From: Aphis gossypii
Lineage: Eukaryota; Arthropoda; Insecta; Hemiptera; Aphididae
DNA length: 64,000 nucleotides
Reading direction: 5' to 3'
NCBI RefSeq assembly: GCF_020184175.1
Contig: NC_065532.1
Location: 19,034,001 to 19,098,000, forward strand
Shown here: positions 24,801 through 38,013 of the stretch, one piece after another
How positions within the stretch are numbered: position 1 is the stretch's first letter
Layout of the letters: each line of letters begins with the position of its first letter
Notes under the pieces: model-generated
Database searches by the model: none
Seen by the model: only the letters and a program-made list of their open reading frames with translations
What the model was told of the DNA's origin: nothing
Program-made: the position numbers and the translations under genes

Positions 24801-25689
24801 TCAAAAACGTAATCAAGCCACACCAGGTGGCTGAAGCGCCTAAAAATATGTGTTTACACTTTACATGAATAAGACAAACATTTTAAGCGAAATGTGACCA
24901 GTTATACGCTTATTGATAAATATCTATATACCTACTAATATATCTAGGGATGGCGCTAGAATACTTTGGGGCTCTTTATTTAACTCCTCTATTCTTTTTA
25001 TATTTTAAACTCGGAGATTTTTTTATCTTAATAAGAAGCATATTGATTAGTAGAAATCAGAAATCTATCAGATGTATGTTTTTCTAGTACAATACATGAT
25101 ATTTGAATTATTTTTAAATCCAAAAATATATTTATGAGTATGTGCATATCAACACATACAGTCATACATTAGTTAAATATAATATAATATTTACGATACC
25201 TATACACATAACATTTTAAATTTAGTGAAATTAACAAAAATGCTTAAGTTTAATTTTAATGCATACAAATACTTATTTTTTATTAATAACTAACGATTAA
25301 AATATGATTTGTATTAGTTCAAAACTGTTTTTTTTTTTTTGCTTTCTGTGCTGCAAATTGTTTAACAATACGATTATAATCTAATGTTTCCTCAAGTTTT
25401 TTTTTCAATTAAAAGTGTAACTATTCTAGATTTCTAAACTGCCGTCATTTTATGTCATTTTATCCTAATGGATATACGAGTAGTGCTGCGTATATATTTT
25501 ATATAAATTGTTTTTTTTTTTAGTATAATTTGATGAAATAAAATATTTAATGTTCTGTGAGGCATAGTAAAGTGCTGAGCTCTGTGCGGAAACACACCTA
25601 ACATCTCTTTTGTATCAGCCGAGTATAACTATCACCCACCAAAACCTACTAGAAGTTCTTTTTATCAAAAGATTTTGGATAATATTATC
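21801..25689. other. AT-rich gene-free stretch
   Basis: Holds no recognisable gene. A single hAT-like end, AAAATCCACCACTG, sits at about 22820-22833 next to a GC-rich scrap (GCCGCTCGCGGGCC, about 22798); a weak flank similarity (GACCATAA near 22727 against GACCATTC after it) may be a decayed target duplication. A G-run patch at about 24783-24800 resembles the G-rich inner edge of such elements but lacks clear ends. Confidence 0.45.
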
Positions 25690-26860
25690 TTTTTCCTTTT
25701 TAGATTCTGAACGATGCGTGTTTTTTGTTTTTGTGTCTGTGTACAGCATAACTTGTCGAAATAATGCTTCAATTTCAAACTTCGGGGATGGTTTTTGATG
25801 GAAAATTGAATATTCCTGGTGCATTATAGAGGTCAAAAGTAAATGTTTTCTAATAGTTTTCAAAAAATTCGAGAAAAACAAAAAAAAAGTGAGGGAAAAA
25901 TAGGAAATTTTACGCAAAACCAGTTTTCGAAAAAAAACAATTTTTTTATATGGTTGTAACTCAAAAACTAATCACTGTAAATACTTGAACTTCAAATTTC
26001 CACCAAATGTTTATATTAGTGTTATTTATTGGCGCATGGTTAAGTTTTCAAAATATTTTGACGTTTTTGAGTTATTTATAGATAACTGAAACTTTCAATT
26101 TTTTTTTTGAAATGTCGATTAAAAAATGTTGGGTCCCAAAAATACTTGAAAATTTAATACAAAGTTTCTTATGAGTTGTTCTTATTGTAGTTCAAATTTT
26201 TATGAAATATATCAAAATTGCGAAAATTTGCAAGTAATTTTGTAGTTGAAAAATCATAAAATTTTTTGTGTTTATATCTTAAGTTAAAAAATTCAATACT
26301 AAGTTTTCCATAAGTTTTTCTTCAAATAGCTATAGAGAAACTCGAAAAATCATTATAGGAAGAATTTTATGTGCGTTTAAATTTTAAATTTTTACGAAAT
26401 TGAGCAACGATAACGATTTATCTTCAAACGGTTTTAAATTTAAGTATTTGTTATTATTCAAAAAATGTTAGCCGTAGATAGTTGAAAACTTCACCTGTTA
26501 TTTGGATTGGAATTTTCTTTACATAATTTAATTTTTAAAATATTTCGCTTATTTTAAGTCTATAGGCATTTGAAGTATTCATTTTTGTTTAGTTTTTTTT
26601 TTATAAATATCGATAAAATTGTTTTGACTGATACAAAATATTTGAAAATTTTATAGGAATTTTGCCTCATAAATTAGTGTTATAGTGATTCAAAAATTAT
26701 AAGAATACATAGGCACAATTTTTTTTTATTTGCATTTGAAGTTCAAATATTGACAAAAATTTTTCAAAATCATGAATATTTGCAAATTATTTTGTAGATA
26801 TAATTCCTAAAAATGTTTGTTTAAGTAGCTAAGAGTTCCTAGAATTCAATCCAAACTTTT
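25690..26860 (+). repeat. Dispersed repeat of the GATTCTGAAYGAAG family, copy 2
   Basis: Same orientation as copy 1. It starts near GATTCTGAACGATG (25704) and repeats GTCGAAATAATGCTTCAATT, TGGTTGTAACTCAAAAACTA and, near the end, GTTTAAGTAGCTAAGAG. It is longer than copy 1, with additional rounds of the same CAAAAA/TTGAAAATTT-rich units, and its right inverted end is not recognisable, so it is truncated or diverged there. No coding capacity. Confidence 0.6.
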
Positions 26861-28806
26861 CAATAAATTTATTAAGAAATGAATTAATATATGTATGTTT
26901 ATACGTATTAGGATCATATTAATAATGTACACAATTATATAAAATAATTGTATGAATTTCATTATATCTAAATGTTTTTTTTTTAAATTTTATTAATATA
27001 TTTACTCATACGGTATTTCGGTGGTAGATAGTGATGACTATGATTCTTTGTAACTACCTGGGAAATGTACGAAATTAGTGTTTTATAGATAATATATATA
27101 GATTTTTTTTTATCCAATATTTTCGGATACCTTAATTATACCTACAACTGAAATTAAAATTTATAATATAAATTTTATAAGTCTTAAATCATGCATGCAT
27201 GTTTATATCAGGAGGTACGTAAATTCAGTGAAGCGATCTATTACTTTATTAGGTACTTTAAGTTTACAATAAGTCGAAAGCTGCTGGGTGTGAAAAAAAA
27301 TGGATGTGAAAAGTTAGACGAGACCCAGATACGAGAAACGTACTTATAATTTATATTATATATATGACTCGTTAATCCATTTTTTGGCAATTTATATAGT
27401 ATATGCAATATATACATTTATTTAGATTTTTCAGTTATATTCAAATGTAAAAACCTTCTAAAACCATCAAGATAATAATTTAATAAGTGATCAGTGTATT
27501 GTGTATAATAAAATGAGTTTCATTGAACGACGCGGCTTTTGAAAACAATTTAGCATTTTTGTTACCTACCTTTATAATGTATATATACATATAGTATCAT
27601 TGGGTGCTGCAATTGTTTGGCGTCCGCCACGAGTATATAAGCTCGTTGGTGATTAATTGTTTTGTTATATTTACGAAAACAGTTGACATATATATATATA
27701 TATATATAATATAAGAATAAAATATTCTCATCAATTTTAAGTCTAAAGAAACTTCCGGATTTGCCACCTATACTTATACCGTTTTAAATATTAATTATTC
27801 GTATATGCGCATTGGTGATACCGCGACGCATAACGTTTTATATGTATATACTGCGGTTCTAAACTAAATATGTATAGTGTATACGTATACTCTATTCATT
27901 AATCACTTGTACAGGATTTGTGGGCGTTGCTTTTCGATATTAAAAGTTTATACTTTATAGGTACTGAAATGATCTTAATTTTATATTTGTTAAGTCTTTT
28001 CTTTATACTGAAATATACGTATAAATACGATATAATCCTGCTGATTTTTTGTGTAAAAATGTAATAGAATGCATTATAATAGCGAAGCAAATATTTGTAT
28101 GTGTAGGTTTACGTAAAAAATACGTATATAGTATTTTCATATTGCTACAGTTAGCCGGTAAAAATGAATTATTGGATATTTAGTATTGCTATTTGTTACT
28201 TATTTTGAGGCTAATTATTACCAATTCATTACCTACTTATAATTAGTTATTATTAAAATGTTACCTATAATACAATTTTGGCTCTATCATACGATATGGA
28301 ATAACTAATAACTTACCTTATACGTTAACTTATACTAGCTACATAAACAATAATAATATTTAACAGATTTTGTTCCCTTGTTCGATTTCATATTTTCACG
28401 AGTTGATTTAATTTATATACCATCAATATATTTGATGCCCGGTGTTTATGTGGTTTAACTTCATACACCAAATATTCGGGAACCATGTTTATACTCATAG
28501 CACGTTTGTCATATTTTTGTGTACATATTTTGGCAAATAATTATAATCTATTTATATGTCTATATTAGATCTTCAGAAATTATGCATATCTTATTAATGT
28601 ATTTATATGATTTTATTGCATGCAAAATATAGTCTAGAACAATTTTGGTGGACCGCAATCTACAGTATTAGGTTTATGTATAGACCGCATTAGTACTAAA
28701 TTCGTAAATCGTCGGAAGACCGCACACTCATAAGGATAGTTGAATAACGTAGGTAATATTATGTAAGGCGCGCATGTTTCGTCTGTCGTCCGAGTGCTGT
28801 GATAAA
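26861..28806. other. AT-rich gene-free stretch with a TA microsatellite
   Basis: No gene or element ends seen. A perfect TA tract lies at about 27688-27708. A small palindrome, ACGAGTATATAAGCTCGT (about 27628-27645), sits in a slightly GC-richer patch. Confidence 0.5.
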
Positions 28807-29859
28807 TAGAATGATTCACCAAGCATGCAGCATATCCACTGCCTTTTCCTCCTTTTCCTTTAATCTAATAAATTTATCTAAATTTTTATTTTTGTGATTT
28901 TTAAACATATTTAAATATGGTTTATGTTTTTATAAAAACTTATATTTTTTTATTATTTAGGGGTATAATCTTTTGGCGATACCAATTTATTTTTTAAAAA
29001 GAATAGTCAGGTTTTGTTAATAATAAATTAACAATTATTAATCAGTTGACATTTTTAAAAGTGTTGTATTTAAATCAATATTTTAACGATGATTTTTCTG
29101 TTGTTAAAATATGTATACTAAGGATTATAATCCTTAAAAATGATTTTACAAAAGTATAAAATATATTATGTAAAAAAAAAAAAAAAAATTACTGTACTTA
29201 ATTATTTATTTAATTTATCTTGATTTTTTTGATTTGTAAAACCATTTCAATTTATGCATTTATTTCATTAGTAGTATTTAGTAGTTATCATAACTCCCTA
29301 TCTCTACCCTAAACTGCATACGCTTACAGGAGATAAGTTAATTAAATCTGTAACAAATAATAATATCTAATCTGTAATTTGTGTTTGATTTTTCAAGAAT
29401 AAATAAATAAATAAATAAAAAAATGTAGTATTGAAAGTATTTTATTTATGCTTTATTAAAGTATAAATCTCGATAGCGTAATATTATAATTACTATAATT
29501 AATCATCATAGTCTCCATACTCCATATAGTTTCATTTCTTCTGATCTTTTATCATGGATCTATATATTAACCTAAATTAAATAACATAAAATAATCGTTT
29601 GAGTCTGGTTTTGGATACATAAATATTATTGAAAATGATCGGTTTCATAATTTATATTAAAAAAAATGAATTCTCATTAAAAAATCTAGTTTGTGTCACC
29701 TTAGAACACTCTTTAAATGCTGTAAAAATCTCTACGTTGATGAAAATGTGGTTCTTAAATATACTTGAAAATGTCAAAATTTAGAACTTAAATAAATTCA
29801 TCATTAAATTTAAAAAATGGATATGGTTGAGGGGATGCTGGAGTGAATCACCTTGTATA
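28807..29859. mobile_element. GATTCAC-ended short transposon, copy 1 (1.05 kb)
   Basis: The left end reads ATGATTCACCAAGCATGC and the right end, read in reverse complement, TATACAAGGTGATTCACTCC. The GATTCAC core and the pyrimidine/purine content behind it match the other copies in this window. No reading frame lies inside. A simple-repeat-tailed retroelement end at about 29290-29423 seems to have inserted into it, which would explain its larger size. Confidence 0.55.
29290..29423 (+). repeat. Possible 3' tail of a LINE-type element
   Basis: A stretch of normal-looking sequence ends in TTTTTCAAGAATAAATAAAT and a run of five AAAT units then As (29399-29423). A terminal short tandem repeat overlapping AATAAA is common at the 3' ends of insect non-LTR retrotransposons. 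No coding remnant lies upstream, so this rests on the tail alone. Confidence 0.3.
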
Positions 29860-29929
29860 ATATAATGATTATGAGAAACGTAGATAATCGGTAGTTGCAG
29901 CGCGAGATAAAAATTTCCTAGAACATGCG

Positions 29930-30141
29930 TACATAATAATGGTAGTTTCGTGAACGAAGGGAGGTGGCTGGACATAATACCGACGCTGTATATTGCTGCA
30001 TTCGGGCTTAATGACGAAACCTGCCGGAAAGGATGGTCAAAATTGCTTGCGTGCCAAAAGTTTGCGTGTTTAATTAAAACGGGTGATATCTTGCCGGACC
30101 TGCCTAAACCTAAATTTTGTTTGCATAAACTTAAGCTTTAA
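29930..30141. other. GC-elevated patch with open frames on both strands
   Basis: In an AT-rich setting this patch has many G and C (for example GGGAGGTGGCTGGAC). A plus frame from a GTG at 29950 stays open for 63 codons and a minus frame stays open even longer, through the end of the neighbouring transposon. Neither begins with an ATG near good splice sites and neither resembles a family I know. It may be an old exon remnant, a conserved regulatory element or a transposon fragment. Confidence 0.3.
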
Positions 30142-32938
30142 TCTTTTGAAGTGAACAATTATTTATATTTGTATGCGTAGACTGCTGTCGCTCGCTAAAC
30201 ATATTATCTGTAGTGTGGTTAGGGTGTGCATGTGCTAAATGTATCGTTGTCTACAGCTGTTATAATATGAGTACCTATATATAACTCTATAAAGTATAGG
30301 TGATGTATGACATCATTGTAATAATAATCATGTTTAGTGTAGCGATGATCGTGAATATTATTGAATAGGTTAACGAATTATAATTATAAATCCCTGAGTC
30401 ATTATACAATTAATCTGACTTCGAAGACGATATATTATTATTTAATAGTTATAGTCTTTTAGTTGTGAACATCATACATATTAGGTACCTGTATATGTAA
30501 ATACTGTAGAAGCTGATTATGAAACACGAATAATTGATACAATTACTTTATTGAAACATGTCTAGAAATGGACCGCATATTATTGAAAACCAATCGGAGT
30601 TGTTGAAACAACATTATAGCTTTTTAAATACAATTATGGAAAAGGTGCAAAGGTACTACTACTATAACACATTATGTTTACTGTCGTTACGTATCGATAC
30701 TGAATTCCACTTGTCCAATTAATTTCTTTTTTTTTTACTGTTATTTATCGTAAATATAGTACATACTATGCTCTTTACTGTTATCGTTTTAGTTAAGTTT
30801 CAGTGTTAGTACCACGCTCGTAAAGGCAGCTAGTATTTGGTTTTTTTAAAAATCTAAAAATGTCTTATCTCTGAGATTCTAAGTTCGGGATAGAAGTGAA
30901 ATTTTTTGAAGTCATACAATGTGCTTCCAAAAATTAGTTTACGTGATGTCGTAGCTAGATTAAATGTTTCTCATTCAATAGAAATTTGAAAGATCGTTCA
31001 AAGATTGAACAGTAAACACGCAGCGTTAAAAAAGAAAATGGTAGTCTGAGAACAAAAAGAGCCGAAAAAGAAAAATGTGTAGACAGAGTAGATGAAAAAG
31101 GCTTCGAGAAACATTATCTTTATGAAAATATGATCATTAACTTACTCGAGGCAAGAAACAGACATCGATAGATACATATTTTACATAACTAAAATAATTT
31201 TTTTCCATAGAAAATAGTACCAATCATTTAATGAAAATAAATTGATTAATTGACACATTTTCCTTTTACTGTGAATATATTATGTACTCAATGTCTCAAT
31301 GACAATAAATGATATTTATAAATACAAATATTTAGATAAAACTCGAAATCTATTTTACTAAAAAAATATCTAAGTATAAAATAATTCTATGATTTGATAT
31401 CTGATAAATAAATAATTATTTTTTAACACGCGGTATTATGTATTAATACATTTTTTTTAAATTAATCTTTTAAGTAATTAATAAACTTAATGATGGATAA
31501 AACTAATTTTGTCTCAGCATTTTTTTAAGACTGATATAAAAAAAGTACCTAATTAATTAATAATTGTATATTTTTTATTTTCATTGTTAAAAACTTTCAA
31601 TGATAAAAACAACATTTTTAACTGTCAATAATTGTGTTAAGTTTTGTGTGACACTTTTTATTTTTTAGCGTATCTATGTTTATTTTGCGATTAAACTAAC
31701 TAATTAACTAGCAAAAAATCAAATATTTATAGAATAACTGTAAAATCATAATAAATAAATAAAATCTGTAGTTTAGTATTTCACAAATTTAATAAATCGT
31801 TGTCAATAACAATATTTAATTAAAGATTATAATATTTGTATGCATAATATGGTTTATTGCCATGATTAAATAATTTATATTGTATAAGGGAAAATTCTCG
31901 TTTTATCTTCCAATAAAATACGTATAATATGAATGTGGGATATTGTTTTTCAATATATTTCAATGATAATAATTTTATTATTAATTATGTTGCATAATTG
32001 TGGTCACACGGCGTTTAGAATAGGCATTTTGGGTACACTGGTGTCGTGAATTACTGAGTATTCATCATCATAATATTTTAGTTAACACTTATAATAATAC
32101 TATAGTTAGATTAAAACTTAAAATACAACCAAGTTTGATATGAACTATCATAAGCTTATAACAGTTGGGAAAAATTTTAATAAATTTAAATTTAAATAAT
32201 ATAATTATAGCAATAACTTTTATCTTTAATAGCATTATTAGTTTTTATTTCTATAGTAACATTATATATTTTTGATTTTTAATCTGCACAATAAAAGTAT
32301 AGTTATATATTGTATATGTGATAAACTGCAAAATATTTAAATGATTAAAAAATGTACATGATATACGAATTCACTCACTGGTAGGAACATAATTTGTTTA
32401 TAATCGTAAGACAGAAATAAGTAGCATTATAAAACATTTATCTATTTACCGCAAAGCAACAACATTAGTTTCTGCCGTGAAAACAATTAGCGATGAGAGA
32501 AATGGCCCACCTGAGAATAAAGCGTAGTGCTATTTATCTTAAGTATAGAAATGAAGAGCAAACGATGCATTTGTTTTTGACCTATACACCAAAACCTCTT
32601 AAAAGATAAATGTGATTATACTACGGTATATACTGCATAATATGCATAAATCGAATCTATGACGAAATAATTTACGGATTTAAGTTTAATAAATTATTCA
32701 AATAATCTATGCGTGATGTAAAATTTGTATTCATTTTCATCCAATCTCGTCCTAATACTTTGATTTTATTTCCGATCTGATTGAATATCAGTGCACACGT
32801 TTTTCGTCTTAGAAAGTTGGGGTGGGGAGTTTTACAAATTTCAAAAATATTCATATCCGTTCATATAAAGATATAATAGTATCCAAATGTTTATCTATTA
32901 TATAACTTTAAAAAAGAAAGGTTAGGTAGATTATAATT
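30142..32938. other. AT-rich stretch with weak coding remnants only
   Basis: A 54-codon plus frame from ATG 30558 starts MSRNGPHIIENQSELLKQHY and meets a possible donor AAAG|GTACT at 30652/30653; the rest of the frame is Tyr-rich and unlike protein. From 30930 to 31110 a broken plus frame includes LRDVVARLNVSHSIEI, a stop, then KIVQRLNSKHAALKKK. This resembles a helix-turn-helix leader of a transposase but is too short to assign. No gene can be supported here. Confidence 0.3.
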
Positions 32939-33392
32939 TACAGAGTGATTCACTAAGGAAACTCGTCCCCTTTTTTCTTTAATATCGGAGTTATTCAAAC
33001 TCTGATTCTCGTCATTTTTAATACACTTGGAAGACCATATTTTCGAATATATGTGATTTTTTACTGCTTATAGATGGTTCAATGGTGGCACAAATTTCTG
33101 TTTTTCAAATTGGAATTCCTTTTTTCTAGACAATTTAATATCACAGAAATCATTTTTTTGAATTTTGATTTAGATACATATAATTTTATTAAAAAAAAAT
33201 CTGCTCAACAATTTACAAAAACAGAAGTTTGTACTACTATAATAAAATTTTTGTGACAAAAAAAATCTCAAGTATTTAAAAATATGGTATTTAAGTGTAG
33301 GTACCTATCTAAAAGTTTCAAAAATCTGAATTTAATGAATCCATTATCAAATAAAAATGATGTTGGGCATTTTAGGCGAATCATCATACATA
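32939..33392. mobile_element. GATTCAC-ended short transposon, copy 2
   Basis: Left end ACAGAGTGATTCACTAAG at 32940; right end, in reverse complement, TGTATGATGATTCGCCTAAA, a diverged version. Length about 450 bp, with no coding frame beyond chance. Confidence 0.6.
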
Positions 33393-36300
33393 TGATTTTT
33401 CTTAATCTTTTTACCATTTATAATTTGTTGGGTTGGTTATGACACTTTTGTGAAACTTTTGCATATTTAACGTTGTCTATATAGTTCAATAAACAAAATG
33501 GTTTTAAAACAAAAAAAAAATTGTTATACATATTTATATATTTATTTTCTGAATCAAGTTTAATAATTCTCTTCCTGTGGTATTTTTTCATTTGTAGCAA
33601 ATTTATTTGAAATTATATGGGTTTTTCAGAGTATAGACTTGCTGACAGAAAATTAGCTTCGTTTCTACAAAACATAATTTATTAAAAACGGTAAACTCAC
33701 TTAAAGCAATCATAGTAACAATGGATATTCGGAAAACTTAATTTCAAAGTTTACAATTTATGTTTAATTAAAAAAAAAAAGAAATCAGAAAAATTATTTA
33801 CAACCTGAGTAAATAATAATCAATTAATATTATTGACTTGATATATTAATTGATCTAAATTTATTACTCACATATTATGATAATTATTCAATTTTGTATA
33901 TTACCTATAGTCTTCTATACACATAAAAATGTTTTGTTCGTCATCTAATGACAAATGGTATTAACGCCAAGTTATATTCTTCTACAATACTAATACAGAT
34001 GTATTTAATATTTACTTAATTAGACTCGGTATAATAATTACTTATAGAAAATAAAATTAAACAACAACACTCAGTGGTTACAAATTTCATATAAATACGA
34101 TTAAATTCCCGAAGAACTATCAAGTGTAGTATTCTTTAAATCATAAAATGTAATAAACGCTGTTATAATTTAAATAAATCTGTTGTTTAATTTTCGTTTT
34201 AGAGTTTTTATTCGGATTTCTACCTAAATTTCGATTAAAAAGCGTAGGGTTATGGTTGGGAATGCTACTGGATTAACAAGTTATATACGTAAGACATATT
34301 TTGCGAGAAGTATAATTATAGCTAGGTTCGTTATCTTAACATTTGCTACATTTTTTTTGCGGCCAATCGTTCTAGTTATATTGATATTTAATAGTAATAT
34401 TTTTTTATTAAATATTTAAAGTAATGCCATGTATTCTAACATTTAATATATTATTATAAAAGGAGATTAACTTACGATGTTAAGACAGACACTATGAATA
34501 TTTTATATAAATAATATTTTTTGTGATGGGGTAATAATAACACGTAGTAATTTATCATCAGTTAATGATCTATAACAATTATGTATTTATTCAATTATCC
34601 TGTAATATATATGGTAGCGGTATCACAAATAAAATCATGATTTTTCATCGAATAATATTATTTTATTTTTAAATATATAAGTTATTTAAAGGCGTAACAT
34701 TTTACATTACTAAATTTAGGTGAAAAAACCAAGCATCAAAAACAGTGGTACTTCTATAATTTTGTATCTCCACCACGGACGTATTTATGACTTGATGTTC
34801 TGTTACTGTAATTAGAATTGGCTTTTATTAAATTATATAATAAAGATAATATGATTATTGGGGCTGTGGATTGTCTATTTTAGCTGAAGAATGCATTTAT
34901 ATGGAAAAATTGGTATCTAGCCTATTGCATTTAGGGAGTTGCAGAAAATTCTCAGAACCAATCGAAAACGCTCACTAAAACTTAAAAGTATCTATGTTAG
35001 TTCGTGAAATTAATTGATTTTTGTCTCTAATAATCATCTTGAAAGTTATCGTATCGTATGATATATCATTACTGTTTAAGTCGTTCAAGAACCTTACTTC
35101 TACTACCTTATAAAATATACTACACCTATCACATCATAGTCTTTAAACGTTCTTTTTCGATTTCTCTGAGAATAATAGGTCACTGTGAATTTATATTTTA
35201 TATTACCGCTATTGTAAGGGGGTGGGGACTGATATAAATCACGAATACCCACGAGGCACACTTCGAGAACTTATTTTGAAGCGTTGTTGGGCACATTTTT
35301 TGTAGTCGCCAAAGATACCCGGAGTGCGAGGTAGGCATTCGAAAATCAATTTTTGCGCTGTTGAAATCATTTTACAATTGTGTCGTGGGGACATGGCGCC
35401 GGTATACCATGGCGTTTTGTCTCGATTAATAATTTCTCTTGCACGACATCCAATTCATTTCAAGGACACGGAAAACTTAAATATAACATCTATGTCACAG
35501 TGGGTTGTAAACTGATAACGTAAGATTAAGCCGCTAATATATATAATGTAACTACAACTGTATGGAAAAAAATGTTTATCATAAATAATTTTTTAAAATT
35601 AAAAAATGTATTTAACATTGATATTAACATCAAAAATTAATAACTATAGTATCTTACAATTATTATTTTTTTGTAATTGCTAATAGATGTTCCTATTGTT
35701 TCATTGTATAATTTTTTGTAAGATAAAACTATGGGCTTCTTTCTGAATGTCAAAATAAGTCTAAACTGATTGAATGGTTTGAGACCAAATTACACAATAA
35801 CATTATTAAAGCTACATAAATAGATGGAAAATTGTTATAATTTGTTTTACATTTTGAGATTTACTTATTTCTAACAATGATCTAGTTGAGGATTATTAGT
35901 ATATTTTATAATAGGTACCTACTTTGAAAATGTTTGCATTCATTTTTTAAAATTGTCATACTAAACATTCTTATAGATTAGTGTGAATGTATTTGCCATT
36001 TCACGTACGTCATGATGCCGTTAGGATAGTAAGAAGTTTTCTTTTTTTCTTTTGTCGTATTGTTGTATTGTCACAAATAATATGAAAGTGTAATCATTTT
36101 AAAATTAATAAGAAAATAAAATAAGGCAAAAAAAAATAAAAATGAATTTTCATATATAAAAAAACTTCCGTCCCATAAATTACCTATGAAATATGGTTAA
36201 TATTAGTATAGTAGTATTAGGTAGACCGGGTAAATCATTTAACGTATGCTATTTATTATTTCAAAAATTATTAATACTTGGAAAATATTCTTTTTTACAT

Positions 36301-37456
36301 AATTTTTTATTTTTGCATTTTTTATTTCAGCAACATTTTGCTTGCAGTACTTTGTATAAAAATTAAATTTTGGATTAGCAGTTTATTAGATTTAAGTATC
36401 TATTTAAAGTTTGATGAATGGATTGGAGTGGTACATTTTGAGTCCTCAAAATGTTGGCTCACTACTCTGCACGTCATACAAACTTTAAATATTTTTAAAC
36501 AATAAATAAACTACTAGTACAAATACAACATTTGATATTTCTACAAATCCAAATACTAATATAATACTATAATATTCTGCTTAGGAATATGAAATTCAAA
36601 ATGTATGTTGTCTCTTACAAGAGTTAAAAATTTAAAATCCAATAATTAAGAAAATAGTTAAAAAAATTTTCTACTTTTTTGTTGTTTTTAACGACTTAAA
36701 AATGTAAAATAAATATTTTCAAAAACGTTAATGTTTTATAAAATAACGAGTTTTTACGGGTTACGTTAAATGGATCATGCCTATTATTGCGTATTTTTTG
36801 TGGCAGTATTATACTGATTGAAAAACATAAAAAACTTTTATCCTTATATACAAATTAGTGTTTATAATATTATATTATATTTATATTGGTTATTAAGACG
36901 AATGTATACAGATATGTAATATAAATTAAATAACGTAGACTTCAGCTATAGGTGACCTACTCAGAGTTCAGGAAAACTCGACAGATATTTTAAAAGGTGA
37001 GTATACTCGCCACAAATATACATCTTCAGGATTAAGAATGGTGACATATATGTATATGTTATAGTGATTTATGTAAAAAATAATGCCAACTAACAACAGC
37101 CGGTTATCATTACATTTTTTATTATTATTCCGTGTTTACTGTATACATTTAGCTGGCAGTCATACTAAACTTCAAGTGTATAACATTATACTTTTAACGA
37201 TGTCTTTGTCACTCTTTTTCATTTTTTTCTTTTTTTTTTACTAACTACGTAACATACACGACTAACTTGTGATCTGTAATTAAAAAGAAATGACATCGTG
37301 ATTATATGCGCTTTTATATGCTGTAGAAAATATAACAACAATGTCAGTCTGGCTAACACTGTAGTAAAGTTATTATTTATTTAAAATATACCTAATGATT
37401 ATTTTTGAAAAATGCGTTTATGAAAAGAAATATATTTGTATTATACAGAAAGTGTA
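33393..37456. other. AT-rich gene-free stretch with one GC-elevated patch
   Basis: The only distinctive part is 35200-35480, which is GC-richer (GGCACACTTCGAGAACTT, then GGGGACATGGCGCCGG). A plus frame starting with ATG-like codons at 35324 and a minus frame starting at an ATG near 35339 both stay open for 40-60 codons. GAG|GTAGGC at about 35332 could be a donor. Nothing here matches a family I know. Confidence 0.4.
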
Positions 37457-37658
37457 TTGTAGGATGATTCACTAAACATGGTAAACCCCTAAAATTACAA
37501 TTATAATAGTCCATGTATAATAAATACTAGTTTATATATTTTTAAAAATAATTTTAAAATATCAATAAATTCCATATCTCAAAGTTTAAATTAATTAATT
37601 ATTAAATAAAAAAAATGAATCTTTTAGAGGAGAGTATGTTTAGTGAATCATTCTGTAT
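37457..37658. mobile_element. GATTCAC-ended short transposon, copy 3 (200 bp)
   Basis: Left end GTAGGATGATTCACTAAACA; right end, in reverse complement, ACAGAATGATTCACTAAACA. The 14-base core GATTCACTAAACAT is identical in both ends, making this the cleanest terminal repeat of the family here. The interior is AT-rich and non-coding. Confidence 0.75.
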
Positions 37659-37956
37659 ATTATTGTCAACGAGTATTAATTGTAATGCACGTTGTTGAAG
37701 TATGAATTTATAATTTATAATGCATGTTATATAATAAACACATACATAATTATTTTTTAGTAATTTATAATGTGACATAATGTTGAATCTTATTTTAAGT
37801 ATAAGTTAAGCGTTTTTTTGAGATAAATAGGGCAAAATAATTTTATTTAACAATAAGAACGGTATACTAAAGTACATAATAATATATTATTTGAACTAGT
37901 TATTCATCGATATTTCTTACATAATATTTATTTATAGATCAATATTTTGATTACAG

Positions 37957-38013
37957 GTGCAGATTTATCGGAACGACATGATAGTCGAAGTTTTCCAATA
38001 ATCAGCAGATCAG
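37957..38013 (+). CDS. Candidate 57-bp internal exon of an unidentified gene
   Basis: A T-rich tract ends in GATTACAG (37949-37956), a good acceptor, and after 57 bp CAG|GTTAGT is a good donor. One frame is open through it (phase 1 at both ends) and reads ADLSERHDSRSFPIISRS. GC content is about 42 percent, well above its surroundings. It could be an internal or untranslated exon of the plus-strand gene suspected to start near 15,000, though the phase does not fit the ATG frame there. I do not recognise the peptide. Chance is possible at this length. Confidence 0.3.

Noticed and set aside
29950..30141. 63-codon plus-strand frame
   Set aside because: It starts with GTG, not a normal eukaryotic start, and shows no family resemblance or splice context; kept only as a GC-elevated patch.
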